Source of the DNA: an uncultured Draconibacterium sp.
GTDB lineage: Bacteria > Bacteroidota > Bacteroidia > Bacteroidales > Prolixibacteraceae
Length of the DNA stretch: 64,000 nt
Direction of reading: 5' to 3'
Assembly: GCF_963677155.1 (NCBI RefSeq)
Contig: NZ_OY781884.1
Span: 4,088,501 to 4,152,500 of the forward strand
A program made the translations under genes and the position numbers. The notes beneath the pieces were generated by a model. That model saw nothing but the letters and a program-made list of their open reading frames with translations. It was not told the DNA's origin and searched no databases. This document shows, piece after piece, positions 10,099-18,776 of the stretch; positions within the stretch are counted from its first letter, which is position 1, and every line of letters starts with the position of its first letter.

Positions 10099-12339
10099 AT
10101 GAAGCACTTTTTATCCGTTTTTTTAGTTGTGCTGTTTGCTTATGCAAGTTCAGCACAAATCACAAAAGAAGATTACGCGAAAGCCGATTCTGTAATGAAA
10201 CTGAGTGAGTTGGTTTACGATCAGGTAACGCAAATTACATGGATCGATTCGTCGTCGGTATTCTGGTATCGTATAAAAACGCGCGATGGAATGAAATATC
10301 AACTGGTTGATGCGCAAAAAGGATCGAAGAAAGTTGCTTTTGATACCGATAAACTGGTTGATGCGTTGAATCAACAGCTGGAGAAGAATATTACGGCAAA
10401 AGACTTGATTTTGAGCAATCTTAAATTTGATGCCGATAAAAAGACAATTCATTTTGATTTTAAAAAGGCTCACTGGACCTGTGAGCTGAAGAAATATGAG
10501 TTAAAGAAAGACTCGGTTGAAAAAGATCGAAAGGGCAATGGCTATTGGGGAAGTTTTTCTGATGAAAAAGGAAACGATCCAGTGCCTTCCCCCGATGGGA
10601 AGTGGGAAGCTTTTATTAGGGAGAGCAACGTTTTTATTAAAAATAAGGAAACAAACAAAGCTATTCAGTTGAGTTTTGATGGAGCTCCCAGTGATTTTTA
10701 TTCGTCGTATTTTTCATGGTCGCCTGATTCTAAAAAGCTGGCAGTAAACAAAGTTCGCGACGCTGAAAAGCGTGAGATATTTTTTGTTGAATCATCGCCC
10801 AAAGATCAGTTGCAGCCCATTTTGCACAAACGCGATTACCGTAAACCCGGCGATGCCATGCCAATAAAACATCCGGCTTTGTTCGATGTGGAAAGCAAAA
10901 AGCAAATCCCGGTAAATACCGATGCTTTTGAACACCAGTTTAGCCTCTCCAATCCAAAATGGAAAGCGGACGGTTCTGCATTTACTTTTGAGTTTAACCA
11001 ACGTGGTCATCAGGCCTACAAAGTAATTACGGTAGATGGTGAAAATGGTGATGTTAAGGTATTGATAGATGAAGAGAGCAAAACGTTTATCGATTACAGC
11101 GGAAAACGTTATCGTTACGATTTAGAAAAAACTAACGAAATAATTTGGGCATCAGAACGCGATGGCTGGAATCATCTTTACCTAATCGATTCAAAAACCG
11201 GTAGAGTGAAAAATCAGATCACAAAAGGAGATTGGGTGGTGCGAAATGTAATAAAAGTAGACGATGAGAGTCGTACGATATTCTTTTACGGATCGGGCAA
11301 AAATCCAGGTGAAGACCCGTATTATTTGCATTGCTACAAAGTGAATTTTGATGGTAGTGTTTTAACTGATCTAACGCCGGAGAAAATGACTCATGATGTG
11401 TCGTTTTCAAAAGATATGAGCTATTTTACCGATACCTACTCTACGGTTGAAACGCCACCATTTACAGTGGTGCGCAGTGCCGAAGACGGAAAAGTGCTGG
11501 TGGAATTAGAAAGAACGGATATTTCATCGTTGCTCGAAAAAGGCTGGAGAGCACCTGAGCCGTTTGTGGCGAAAGCCCGCGACGGCAAAACGGATATTTG
11601 GGGTAATATTTATCGTCCAACCAATTTCGACGAAAACAAAACCTATCCGATAATTGAATACATTTATGCAGGGCCACACGGTTCGTTTGCTCAAAAAAGT
11701 TTTAGTCCCGGGCACTATGCTTATTCCGGACTTGCTGAATTAGGTTTTATAATTGTGCAAATGGATGGAATGGGAACGTCAAACCGTTCGAAAGCTTTTC
11801 AGGATGTATGTTGGAAGAACCTGAAAGATGCCGGTTTCCCCGATCGTATTTTATGGATAAAAGCTGCAGCTGAAAAATACAGTTACATGGATACTACACG
11901 AGTTGGTTTGTTTGGCGGCTCGGCTGGTGGGCAAAGTACTTTAGCCGGATTGTTATTTCATCCTGAGTTTTATAAAGCAGGTGTTTCGTCGTGTGGATGC
12001 CACGATAACCGAATGGACAAAATCTGGTGGAACGAGCAATGGATGGGCTATCCGATTGGCCCGGAATATGCTGAATGCTCGAATGTGGTGAATGCCGATA
12101 AACTTCAGGGTAAATTGATGTTGATTGTTGGCGAATTGGATGATAATGTTGATCCGGCATCAACAATGCAGGTAGCCGATGCCCTTATCAAATCAAAAAA
12201 GGATTTTGAGCTGGTGGTTCTGCCCGGGATGAACCATACTTTAGGTGGAACTTACGGAGAACAAAAACGACGTGATTTTTTCGTTCGTAATTTCTTAAAG
12301 CAGGAAACTCCGGATTGGAATGCTGAAACATCAAATTAG
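10099..12339 (+). CDS. S9-family dipeptidyl peptidase (DPP IV-like), exported
   Basis: 746 residues with a signal peptide (about 1-19, ending YASSA). Residues about 90-460 form the DPP IV-type N-terminal beta-propeller (SPDGKWEAFI, FSWSPDSKKLAVNKVRD, WASERDGWNHLYLID). The C-terminal alpha/beta-hydrolase domain holds the triad: Ser608 in GLFGGSAGG, Asp681 in GELDDNVDP and His713 in GMNHTLGG. Members of this family remove dipeptides, often X-Pro or X-Ala, from peptide N-termini, here presumably in the periplasm. It sits 27 bases after the DUF5695 gene and 21 bases before a metallopeptidase gene, so all three are probably co-transcribed. The context suggests the locus processes a glycopeptide or proline-rich protein. 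Confidence 0.92.
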   Translation: MKHFLSVFLVVLFAYASSAQITKEDYAKADSVMKLSELVYDQVTQITWIDSSSVFWYRIKTRDGMKYQLVDAQKGSKKVAFDTDKLVDALNQQLEKNITAKDLILSNLKFDADKKTIHFDFKKAHWTCELKKYELKKDSVEKDRKGNGYWGSFSDEKGNDPVPSPDGKWEAFIRESNVFIKNKETNKAIQLSFDGAPSDFYSSYFSWSPDSKKLAVNKVRDAEKREIFFVESSPKDQLQPILHKRDYRKPGDAMPIKHPALFDVESKKQIPVNTDAFEHQFSLSNPKWKADGSAFTFEFNQRGHQAYKVITVDGENGDVKVLIDEESKTFIDYSGKRYRYDLEKTNEIIWASERDGWNHLYLIDSKTGRVKNQITKGDWVVRNVIKVDDESRTIFFYGSGKNPGEDPYYLHCYKVNFDGSVLTDLTPEKMTHDVSFSKDMSYFTDTYSTVETPPFTVVRSAEDGKVLVELERTDISSLLEKGWRAPEPFVAKARDGKTDIWGNIYRPTNFDENKTYPIIEYIYAGPHGSFAQKSFSPGHYAYSGLAELGFIIVQMDGMGTSNRSKAFQDVCWKNLKDAGFPDRILWIKAAAEKYSYMDTTRVGLFGGSAGGQSTLAGLLFHPEFYKAGVSSCGCHDNRMDKIWWNEQWMGYPIGPEYAECSNVVNADKLQGKLMLIVGELDDNVDPASTMQVADALIKSKKDFELVVLPGMNHTLGGTYGEQKRRDFFVRNFLKQETPDWNAETSN

Positions 12340-12360
12340 ATAAAAGAAAAACGCTGTATA

Positions 12361-13194
12361 ATGAATAATTTTTTCGCTCATAAAAATGCTAAGATTCTGG
12401 TTGTCCTACTTGCCGGAATATTCTCGTTCTCCTGTTTAACGGCTAGGGTGCCTGCAAAGAAGTATGAAATTGTAAAACCTCCTAAGGAGCTGAAACTCGA
12501 TCCGTTTTATAAAAAGTATGTCAATGTAAATGGCATTCACATTATAAGTTCATACAAGGTGCCCGATTCTGCTTTTGTTAAGGCCTGCGAGATTATTGAT
12601 TTTATGACCAGCGGCTTGCCCGAAGATGTGTTGGCACAAATGGTGAAAATGAATGCCCGTCTTGGAATCATGGCTCGATACGAAGGAACTACAGATATTC
12701 CTGAACATGCGCACCTTGTACAGGATACTTCGCTGAACTGGGATGTGCGCGCACGAGGATTAGGTGGCGACATGGAATTACCGCTCACTACCTGCGCTGA
12801 AGAGAATTTACTCTGTTACCAGATCGATAAATACCATGCTGAAGACATCACTATTCACGAATTTGCACATGCTATTCATCTCATTGGCATTGCTCCTTTG
12901 TACCCCGATTTCAATAAATTATTGCAGGAAAAACTCGATAAGGCAATAGCTGCCGGTAAGTACAAAAATACATATGCGGCAACAAATCTTTATGAGTATT
13001 GGGCCGAAGGTGTACAAAACTGGTTTAATGTAAATGCTGAAGTTGAAACACCAGACGGAAAACACAATTGGGTTAATACACGCGAAGACATGAAAAAATA
13101 CGATCCCGATTTGTATGAGATTGTAAGTCGGTATTTTCCCGAATTTGAGGTTAGCCCATCTTGTCATGCTGCTGTAAATTTATATACAGAGTAA
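12361..13194 (+). CDS. Lipoprotein zinc-metallopeptidase-like protein (HEFAH), family not recognised
   Basis: 277 residues with a signal ending FSFSC, giving a lipoprotein. The motif TIHEFAHAIH supplies His166, Glu167 and His170. Forty-odd residues later NLYEYWAEGVQNWF holds Glu212 and Glu216, one of which is a plausible third zinc ligand as in gluzincins. The spacing and helix pattern recall compact metallopeptidases related to the anthrax lethal-factor fold, but I cannot assign a named family. It is the third peptidase-like protein in this block and follows the S9 gene by 21 bases. I infer a cell-surface or periplasmic peptidase. The Crp-type regulator starts 18 bases after its stop and may be in the same transcript. 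Confidence 0.7.
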   Translation: MNNFFAHKNAKILVVLLAGIFSFSCLTARVPAKKYEIVKPPKELKLDPFYKKYVNVNGIHIISSYKVPDSAFVKACEIIDFMTSGLPEDVLAQMVKMNARLGIMARYEGTTDIPEHAHLVQDTSLNWDVRARGLGGDMELPLTTCAEENLLCYQIDKYHAEDITIHEFAHAIHLIGIAPLYPDFNKLLQEKLDKAIAAGKYKNTYAATNLYEYWAEGVQNWFNVNAEVETPDGKHNWVNTREDMKKYDPDLYEIVSRYFPEFEVSPSCHAAVNLYTE

Positions 13195-13212
13195 TTTCTA
13201 AAAATCAGTTTA

Positions 13213-13932
13213 ATGAAAACAATTGTTCGACCAGGGAAAAGAACTCAACCCATCATTAACAATGATACTCTGTTGCGTGATATTCCGATGTTTAAAAAAT
13301 TGACGGAAGACGAAATACTTCAGTTGGAATTAAATTCGGTTATAAAAACGTATAGTAAGCGAGATGTTATATACAGGGAGGGCAGCAGGCATGCCGGATT
13401 ATATTGTGTGCTAAAGGGGATCGTAAAAGTTTATAAAATTGGCGGAAACGGGAAACAACAAATTCTAAGATTCGCTCAAAAAGGTGATCTTATTGGTTAC
13501 CGGTCACTGCTAACAAACGAATTGGCATGTACTTCAGCAAAAGCCTACGACGAAACAGTGCTTTATCATATTCCGCAACATACTATTATGGAACTGTTTC
13601 AGCAAAACTGGTTTTTTACGCATGAAATAATGAAATTTATGTGTAAAGAATTAAAAGAGTCGAACATGTTTATTACTGATATTGCTCAAAAATCAGTGCG
13701 CGAACGGGCTGCAGAAATGTTGCTTGTTTTAAAGGACGAATTTGGAGTTGACAAACATAATGCGCTAAAAATTACGATAACCCGCGAGGATTTAGCCAAT
13801 ATGGTTGGTACTGTTACCGAATCGCTCATCAGGGTAATGTCAGAATTTAGAAATGAGAGCTTGCTGGAGCTCACGGGGAGAAAAATTGTATTTCGTGATG
13901 TCGCCAAATTGATGGCAATTGCGAATATTTAA
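13213..13932 (+). CDS. Crp/Fnr-family transcriptional regulator
   Basis: 239 residues. Residues about 25-145 are a cyclic-nucleotide-binding-type beta-roll (YREGSRHAGLYCVLKGIVKVYK, here with the GDLIGYRSLL strand). A long dimerisation helix follows, then a winged helix near 165-235 with the Crp signature TREDLANMVGTVTESLIRVMSEF. The four-Cys iron-sulphur cluster of true Fnr is not evident. It is encoded 18 bases after the metallopeptidase gene and just upstream of the GH43 promoter, so it could serve either the peptidase block or the arabinose genes; nothing in the sequence decides this. Ligand unknown. Confidence 0.9.
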   Translation: MKTIVRPGKRTQPIINNDTLLRDIPMFKKLTEDEILQLELNSVIKTYSKRDVIYREGSRHAGLYCVLKGIVKVYKIGGNGKQQILRFAQKGDLIGYRSLLTNELACTSAKAYDETVLYHIPQHTIMELFQQNWFFTHEIMKFMCKELKESNMFITDIAQKSVRERAAEMLLVLKDEFGVDKHNALKITITREDLANMVGTVTESLIRVMSEFRNESLLELTGRKIVFRDVAKLMAIANI

Positions 13933-13956
13933 ATAGAACTTTCCCGGAGATACACC

Positions 13957-13964
13957 TACATTTG
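13957..13964 (+). promoter_or_regulatory. Candidate Bacteroidetes -7 box upstream of the GH43 gene
   Basis: TACATTTG matches the Bacteroidetes housekeeping -7 consensus TAnnTTTG. The upstream -33 element is weak (a CTTTCC stretch near 13940). A start site near 13970 would give a leader of about 60 bases. Confidence 0.4.
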
Positions 13965-13992
13965 TATCGGTTTCAAACACATTCGTTAAGCA

Positions 13993-14010
13993 GTAAAACC
14001 TCAGTTTTAC
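13993..14010 (+). promoter_or_regulatory. Perfect inverted repeat in the GH43 leader
   Basis: GTAAAAC and GTTTTAC, 7 bp each with a CTCA spacer, lie 24 bases before the GH43 start codon and downstream of the candidate promoter. This could be an operator or a small leader hairpin. Its spacer differs from that of the palindrome before araR, so I do not claim they bind the same regulator. Confidence 0.4.
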
Positions 14011-14033
14011 CACATTAAAATAAGCGATAACCT

Positions 14034-16187
14034 ATGCGTATTAACAGACTTATAAGGTTAATTATTGGAGTGATGGCAGGAGTTCTTCTCCTTTCATCGT
14101 GTGCGAATAAAACAACAGAACAACAAAACGCACACATTTCTAATCCGGTTTTGCCCGGTTGGTTTGCCGATCCGACGATTAAAAAATTTGGCGATATTTA
14201 TTACATCTACGCCACTACCGATAATGAAATGCTGGCATCGGGAGCACCAACTGTTTGGTACAGCCGCGACTTGCAAAACTGGTACAACTATATTATGGAG
14301 GTGCCTACTTTAAATTCGGTGGCTTTGCGTAATTTTTGGGCACCCGATATTATGCAAGGCAAAAATGGTCGTTATTACCTGTATTTTGGAAATTGCCAAA
14401 CAGGGTGCAACATATATGGCTATGTTTCGGATACACCGGTTGGCCCGTGGAAGAAACTACACGATGATGATACGCCGGTAATTGCACAGAATTATCCGAT
14501 TGACGGATTTCCATCGTTGGATGCGCAATTTATTCAGGACGATGATGGCCGGATTTATGGCTACTGGGGAACCTGGGTGCATTACAACAGTGGCTATGCA
14601 GTTGGCGAGTTAAATGCCGAAACAATGGATGTAATGTCGAACTCCACCAACATTCCGCTGGAGCAAACGCCAAATCCATTCGAGGCTCCTTATATGATGA
14701 AAAAGGGTGATAAATACATTCTGATGTATTCTGCCGAATCATGCCACAACGAAACATACAAAGTTCTTTATGCTTATGCCGATAGCCCGTATGGAACATT
14801 CACTCCGGGCGAGAACAACCCGATTTTGCAGACCAATGAAGACGGAACAACTCACGGTCCGGGACATCATTCGGTATTGCAAAATGGAAATGATTATTAC
14901 ATTGTTTATCACAAACACGATGTTCCGTTTACTGCCGGAGGAATGGCGCGTCAGGTGTGTATTGACAGCATGATCTTTGAAAATGACTCAACGATAAAAA
15001 CTGTGGTACCTTCGCAAAAAGGTATTAAAGCTTTTATTCCGTCTGAAGTGCCTGAAGATATCGCTTATAAAGCTACGGTGTCGGCTTCTTCATTTTATCA
15101 TCTGCAGTCGCCTGCTTATGATTATCAATATTTACCCGGTTTTGCTTTTGATAATGACAATGCTACCATGTGGAAAGCTGCCGATAATACTTTTCCACAA
15201 AGCCTAAGCATAGATTTAGGCGAAGAAAAGAATATTAAACGAATTGCTACACAGTTTGAATTCTCACCCTACTATTATCAGTATAAAATTGAATATTCTT
15301 GCGATAACACAACTTGGCAGGTTTATGCTGATCGTACGGAAAACCGCATACCCGGAAGTCCGATGATTGACGATAATGATGTGAAAGCGCGCTACCTGAA
15401 ACTTACGATTTTGGGAACCGAAAAGACTGGAACTTTCGCTGCGGTGTGGAATATGAAAGTTTACGAAGAAGAATTTGATATTCCATTAAACCTGAAAAAT
15501 AAACCATCGAAAAATGAGCCGGGTGCAGTAAGTTCACAAAGTATGATTGTTGGATTTAATGCCAATTCGCTTTCCGGTAAATCATTCAATAAATTAGCAA
15601 ACGCTGGGACATTGGGTGGCGATCTGGTTCGAAAAGGAAATATAACGATTGTTACTGACAAAGAAACCGGTATAAAAGCAATTGATTTCGCCAAAGGGGC
15701 TTTGGAACTGGGTGGAATTGCTGTACCAAGAAGTTTGGAGTGGAACGGCGCATTTACAATTTCAACATGGGTGAAAAACCCGGAAGTAAGCGACAGAGAT
15801 GAGTGTCTGGCTTCATGGTGCGACCGAAGCGCATATTATTTGGCCAATTCATACAATGCCGTTCATTACAACAAAAGTAATTACGGGGCTGTTGCACACC
15901 TTGATGGGCATTTTGATTTGCCCTACAACAACGTTCCCGAAGCCAACAAATGGCATCACATTGTAGTGACTTTTGATGGGGTAGTGGAAAAAGTTTATGT
16001 TGATGGTGTGCTGGACACTGCACAAAATATGCTGTTGTCGTCTGCTGTTAAAAATGCAAAGATCAGGATTGGTGCTTCGGATGCAGGAGAATATTATACC
16101 GGGCTTATGGCTTCTTTTCAAATGTATGATTATGCCTTGTCGCAATCTGAAGTTTCGCATCGATACCACGAATCAGCTTTGAAATAA
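14034..16187 (+). CDS. GH43-family glycosidase (probable alpha-L-arabinofuranosidase) with discoidin-like and LamG-like domains, lipoprotein
   Basis: 717 residues. The signal ends LLLSSC, so the protein is lipid-anchored. The five-bladed GH43 propeller spans about 37-320. Asp46 in WFADPT is the expected base, Asp163 in FPSLDAQF the pKa modulator and Glu235 in YSAESCHNETY the acid. A discoidin-like (F5/8 type C) domain covers about 345-485 (ATMWKAADNTFPQSLSIDLG). A LamG/concanavalin-like domain covers about 505-715 (WHHIVVTFDGVVEKVYVDGV). GH43 enzymes release arabinose or xylose from plant side chains. The arabinose catabolic operon immediately downstream supports arabinofuranosidase or arabinanase activity, but a xylosidase cannot be excluded. 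It has its own terminator, so it is a separate unit from araR. Confidence 0.9.
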   Translation: MRINRLIRLIIGVMAGVLLLSSCANKTTEQQNAHISNPVLPGWFADPTIKKFGDIYYIYATTDNEMLASGAPTVWYSRDLQNWYNYIMEVPTLNSVALRNFWAPDIMQGKNGRYYLYFGNCQTGCNIYGYVSDTPVGPWKKLHDDDTPVIAQNYPIDGFPSLDAQFIQDDDGRIYGYWGTWVHYNSGYAVGELNAETMDVMSNSTNIPLEQTPNPFEAPYMMKKGDKYILMYSAESCHNETYKVLYAYADSPYGTFTPGENNPILQTNEDGTTHGPGHHSVLQNGNDYYIVYHKHDVPFTAGGMARQVCIDSMIFENDSTIKTVVPSQKGIKAFIPSEVPEDIAYKATVSASSFYHLQSPAYDYQYLPGFAFDNDNATMWKAADNTFPQSLSIDLGEEKNIKRIATQFEFSPYYYQYKIEYSCDNTTWQVYADRTENRIPGSPMIDDNDVKARYLKLTILGTEKTGTFAAVWNMKVYEEEFDIPLNLKNKPSKNEPGAVSSQSMIVGFNANSLSGKSFNKLANAGTLGGDLVRKGNITIVTDKETGIKAIDFAKGALELGGIAVPRSLEWNGAFTISTWVKNPEVSDRDECLASWCDRSAYYLANSYNAVHYNKSNYGAVAHLDGHFDLPYNNVPEANKWHHIVVTFDGVVEKVYVDGVLDTAQNMLLSSAVKNAKIRIGASDAGEYYTGLMASFQMYDYALSQSEVSHRYHESALK

Positions 16188-16244
16188 ATAGCTTTATCAT
16201 ATAAGGGATTCAAGCAAGAAATAATAGTACATAGTACTCGTAAC

Positions 16245-16272
16245 AAAGGAGCTTTCTGGCTCCTTTTTTTAT
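16245..16272 (+). terminator. Rho-independent terminator after GH43
   Basis: AAAGGAGC (16245-16252) pairs with GCTCCTTT (16259-16266) around a TTTCTG loop, and the T run continues to about 16270. It lies about 58 bases after the GH43 stop. The rest of the 319-base gap to araR holds only the candidate promoter and operator listed separately. Confidence 0.85.
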
Positions 16273-16437
16273 TAGAATGAATATAAATACAAGATCTTTG
16301 AAAAAACGTCGGTCACTGGTTATGTAGTCCTGTGGTAAAATTTATGGTTTAGTATAAATGCCATATAGTGAATTTGTTGGTGGGAAAATATTGTCGTGTG
16401 TAACAGTTCTTATAATTTATGTTCTTCAGCATAATTA

Positions 16438-16446
16438 TACATTTTG
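16438..16446 (+). promoter_or_regulatory. Candidate -7 box for the araR operon
   Basis: TACATTTTG resembles TAnnTTTG with one extra base. It lies 61 bases upstream of the araR ATG and just upstream of a perfect palindrome, which would then fall at about +10 to +30. Confidence 0.3.
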
Positions 16447-16460
16447 CAGGATGGCGAATA

Positions 16461-16483
16461 ATAAAAGTTAAAAATACTTTTAT
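16461..16483 (+). promoter_or_regulatory. Palindrome upstream of araR, candidate AraR operator
   Basis: ATAAAAGT (16461-16468) and ACTTTTAT (16476-16483) are a perfect 8-bp inverted repeat with a 7-base spacer, ending 23 bases before the araR start codon. Nudix-type AraR regulators of Bacteroidetes are repressors released by arabinose. A dyad downstream of the promoter fits autoregulation of the araR-araA-symporter-araD-araB operon. Assignment to AraR is inference. Confidence 0.45.
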
Positions 16484-16506
16484 AGATTTGTTTCATCAAT
16501 ATAACT

Positions 16507-17187
16507 ATGAAACACTATACTAAACATCCGAAACATTTTGTAGCAGTTGACTGCGTAATTTTGGGTTACGACGAAGGCGAACTTTGTTTGTTGCTTTATC
16601 CTCGGGGTTTTGAGCCATCAAAAGGTGCGTGGTCGCTAATGGGGGGATTTGTTGAGGATAACGAATCGTCGGACGCAGCCGCAAAACGCGTATTAAAACA
16701 AACTATAGGTCTTGAAGATATTTTTATGCAGCAGGTAGCTGCATTTGCCGATCCTGACCGCGATCCGGAAGCAAGGGTAATTAGTCTTGCCTATTATGCT
16801 TTGGTACGAATGGATGAACATGATAAAGCCTGTGTTAGAGAGAATGGTGCACATTGGTGGCCCATTTCAGAATTGCCTGAAATGATCTTCGATCATGGAC
16901 AAATGGTTGAGCAGGCATTGGTGAAATTACAACAGGAAGCCGGTTATCGCTTAATAGGAAAGGAGCTGCTGGCCGATAAATTTACCTTACTTCAACTGCG
17001 CAAATTATACGAAGCTATATTTCAGCGTGAGTTTGACCCCGGAAATTTCAGAAAGAAAATCTTATCGCTTGATGTGTTGGAGCGCCTGAATGAAAAAGAT
17101 TTATCAGAATCGAAAAAAGGTGCTTTTTATTACACCTGCAAAGGCGAAGTAACCGAGCGGGGCCTTGATCGTATCGTAAAAGTTTGA
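16507..17187 (+). CDS. araR: AraR, Nudix-type transcriptional regulator of arabinose use
   Basis: 226 residues. Residues about 10-140 are a Nudix fold and about 150-226 a winged-helix DNA-binding domain (FTLLQLRKLYEAIFQREFDPGNFRKKI). The Nudix box is broken: after Gly47 and Glu53 the catalytic REUxEExGU block reads RVLKQTIGL (61-69), keeping Arg61 but replacing the three catalytic Glu by Val, Gln and Thr. The domain therefore should bind a ligand and not hydrolyse one. This architecture matches the characterised arabinose-responsive AraR of Bacteroides thetaiotaomicron. The next genes are araA, a symporter, araD and araB, which fits exactly. A palindrome just upstream suggests autoregulation. 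The stop overlaps the beginning of the longest araA frame, but the real araA start is 44 bases on. Confidence 0.9.
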   Translation: MKHYTKHPKHFVAVDCVILGYDEGELCLLLYPRGFEPSKGAWSLMGGFVEDNESSDAAAKRVLKQTIGLEDIFMQQVAAFADPDRDPEARVISLAYYALVRMDEHDKACVRENGAHWWPISELPEMIFDHGQMVEQALVKLQQEAGYRLIGKELLADKFTLLQLRKLYEAIFQREFDPGNFRKKILSLDVLERLNEKDLSESKKGAFYYTCKGEVTERGLDRIVKV

Positions 17188-17231
17188 GAGCATTTAAAAT
17201 AATATATACATATAAAATAGAATCAAAGAAT

Positions 17232-18743
17232 ATGAGCAGTACATTAAAAGAAATGGAAGTATGGTTTGTAACAGGTAGCCAACACCTTTACGGGCCTAAA
17301 ACATTGGAACAAGTTGCAGAGCATTCAAAAGAAATTGCTGCTGCATTTGATGCATCTACCGAAATTCCGGTAAAAGTTGTAGTTAAACCAACAGGAACCG
17401 GATCAAAAGAAATACACCGGATTTGTAAAGATGCAAACAGTAACGATAACTGTATTGGTATCATTACCTGGATGCACACGTTCTCTCCTGCAAAAATGTG
17501 GATACACGGTTTACAGGAACTTCGTAAGCCAATTCTTCATTTGCACACGCAGTACAATAAAGAAATTCCATGGAACGACATCGACATGGACTTTATGAAC
17601 CTTAACCAGAGTGCACACGGCGACCGTGAATTTGGTCATATTATGGCTCGTATGCGCATGAACCGCAAAGTGGTTGTAGGTCATTGGCAAGATACTAAAA
17701 CAGTTAAAAAGATTGCAGTTTGGACACGTGTTGCTGCTGCTTTTGCCGATTCACGCGATATGTTAATCATTCGTTTTGGCGACCAAATGAACAACGTTGC
17801 TGTAACCGATGGTGACAAAGTTGAAGCGGAAAGAGTTTTTGGTTACCACGTAGATTACAGCCCTATTGGTGATTTGGTAAAAGTTCAGGACAACGTATCT
17901 GACGAAGAAGTTGCCGAGCTGGTAAAAGTTTACGAGCAAGAGTACGATTTTGCCGACAATTGTAAAGAAGGCGGAGAATTCCGTGCGCAGGTTGTTCATG
18001 CAGCCCGAATTGAAATCGGTTTACGTCGTTTCCTTGAAGAAAAAGGTGCAAAAGCATTTACTACAAACTTTGATGATTTGGAAGGTGTTGATCAGTTACC
18101 AGGTTTGGCATCGCAGCGTTTAATGGCCGATGGTTACGGTTTTGGTGCTGAAGGCGACTGGAAAACAGCGGCTTTGTGTCGTCAGATGTGGTTCATGAGC
18201 CAGGAGCTTCCAGAATATAAGGGATGTTCGTTCCTTGAAGATTATACATTAAATTTCGACGGTGAAAAGAGCGCGATCCTGCAAGCTCACATGTTGGAGG
18301 TTTGTCCGTTAATTGCCGATCATAAACCAAAATTAGAAGTTCACCCACTTGGAATTGGTGGTAAAAACGATCCTGCGCGTTTGGTATTTACAAGTAAAAC
18401 AGGTCCTGGTGTTGCCGCTACTGTTGTTGATATGGGCGACCGTTTCCGTATGATTGTAAATACAGTGGATTGTATCGACTCAAAAGAATTGCCTAAACTT
18501 CCTGTAGCTAGTGCACTTTGGATTCCTCAACCTAACTTCGAAGTAGGTGCTGCAGCATGGATTTTTGCCGGTGGTACACACCACACCAGCTTCTCGTACG
18601 ACTTAACAACTGAGTACATGGAAGATTTTGCTGAAATGACAGGCGTAGAGTTTGTTTTAATCGACAATGGCACAACCATTTCGGAGTTCAAAAAAGAACT
18701 GCGTTGGAACGATCTTTACTATCATTTGGCCAAAGGATTATAA
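17232..18743 (+). CDS. araA: L-arabinose isomerase
   Basis: Converts L-arabinose to L-ribulose in the cytoplasm; 503 residues, the usual length. The frame opens at 17184, but the ATG at 17232 begins MSSTLKEMEVWFVTGSQHLYG, matching the family's N-terminus, so I choose it. Conserved features include GSQHLYG, the WMHTFSPAKMWI strand, the EGDWKTAALCR active-site strand, LEDYTLNF, HMLEVCP and the late HHTSFSYD, which supply the metal-binding Glu and His residues of AraA. It follows araR by 44 bases and precedes the sugar symporter by 33. Confidence 0.97.
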   Translation: MSSTLKEMEVWFVTGSQHLYGPKTLEQVAEHSKEIAAAFDASTEIPVKVVVKPTGTGSKEIHRICKDANSNDNCIGIITWMHTFSPAKMWIHGLQELRKPILHLHTQYNKEIPWNDIDMDFMNLNQSAHGDREFGHIMARMRMNRKVVVGHWQDTKTVKKIAVWTRVAAAFADSRDMLIIRFGDQMNNVAVTDGDKVEAERVFGYHVDYSPIGDLVKVQDNVSDEEVAELVKVYEQEYDFADNCKEGGEFRAQVVHAARIEIGLRRFLEEKGAKAFTTNFDDLEGVDQLPGLASQRLMADGYGFGAEGDWKTAALCRQMWFMSQELPEYKGCSFLEDYTLNFDGEKSAILQAHMLEVCPLIADHKPKLEVHPLGIGGKNDPARLVFTSKTGPGVAATVVDMGDRFRMIVNTVDCIDSKELPKLPVASALWIPQPNFEVGAAAWIFAGGTHHTSFSYDLTTEYMEDFAEMTGVEFVLIDNGTTISEFKKELRWNDLYYHLAKGL

Positions 18744-18776
18744 TAGAAACTAAATCAAAAAAATAAATCAACTTTT

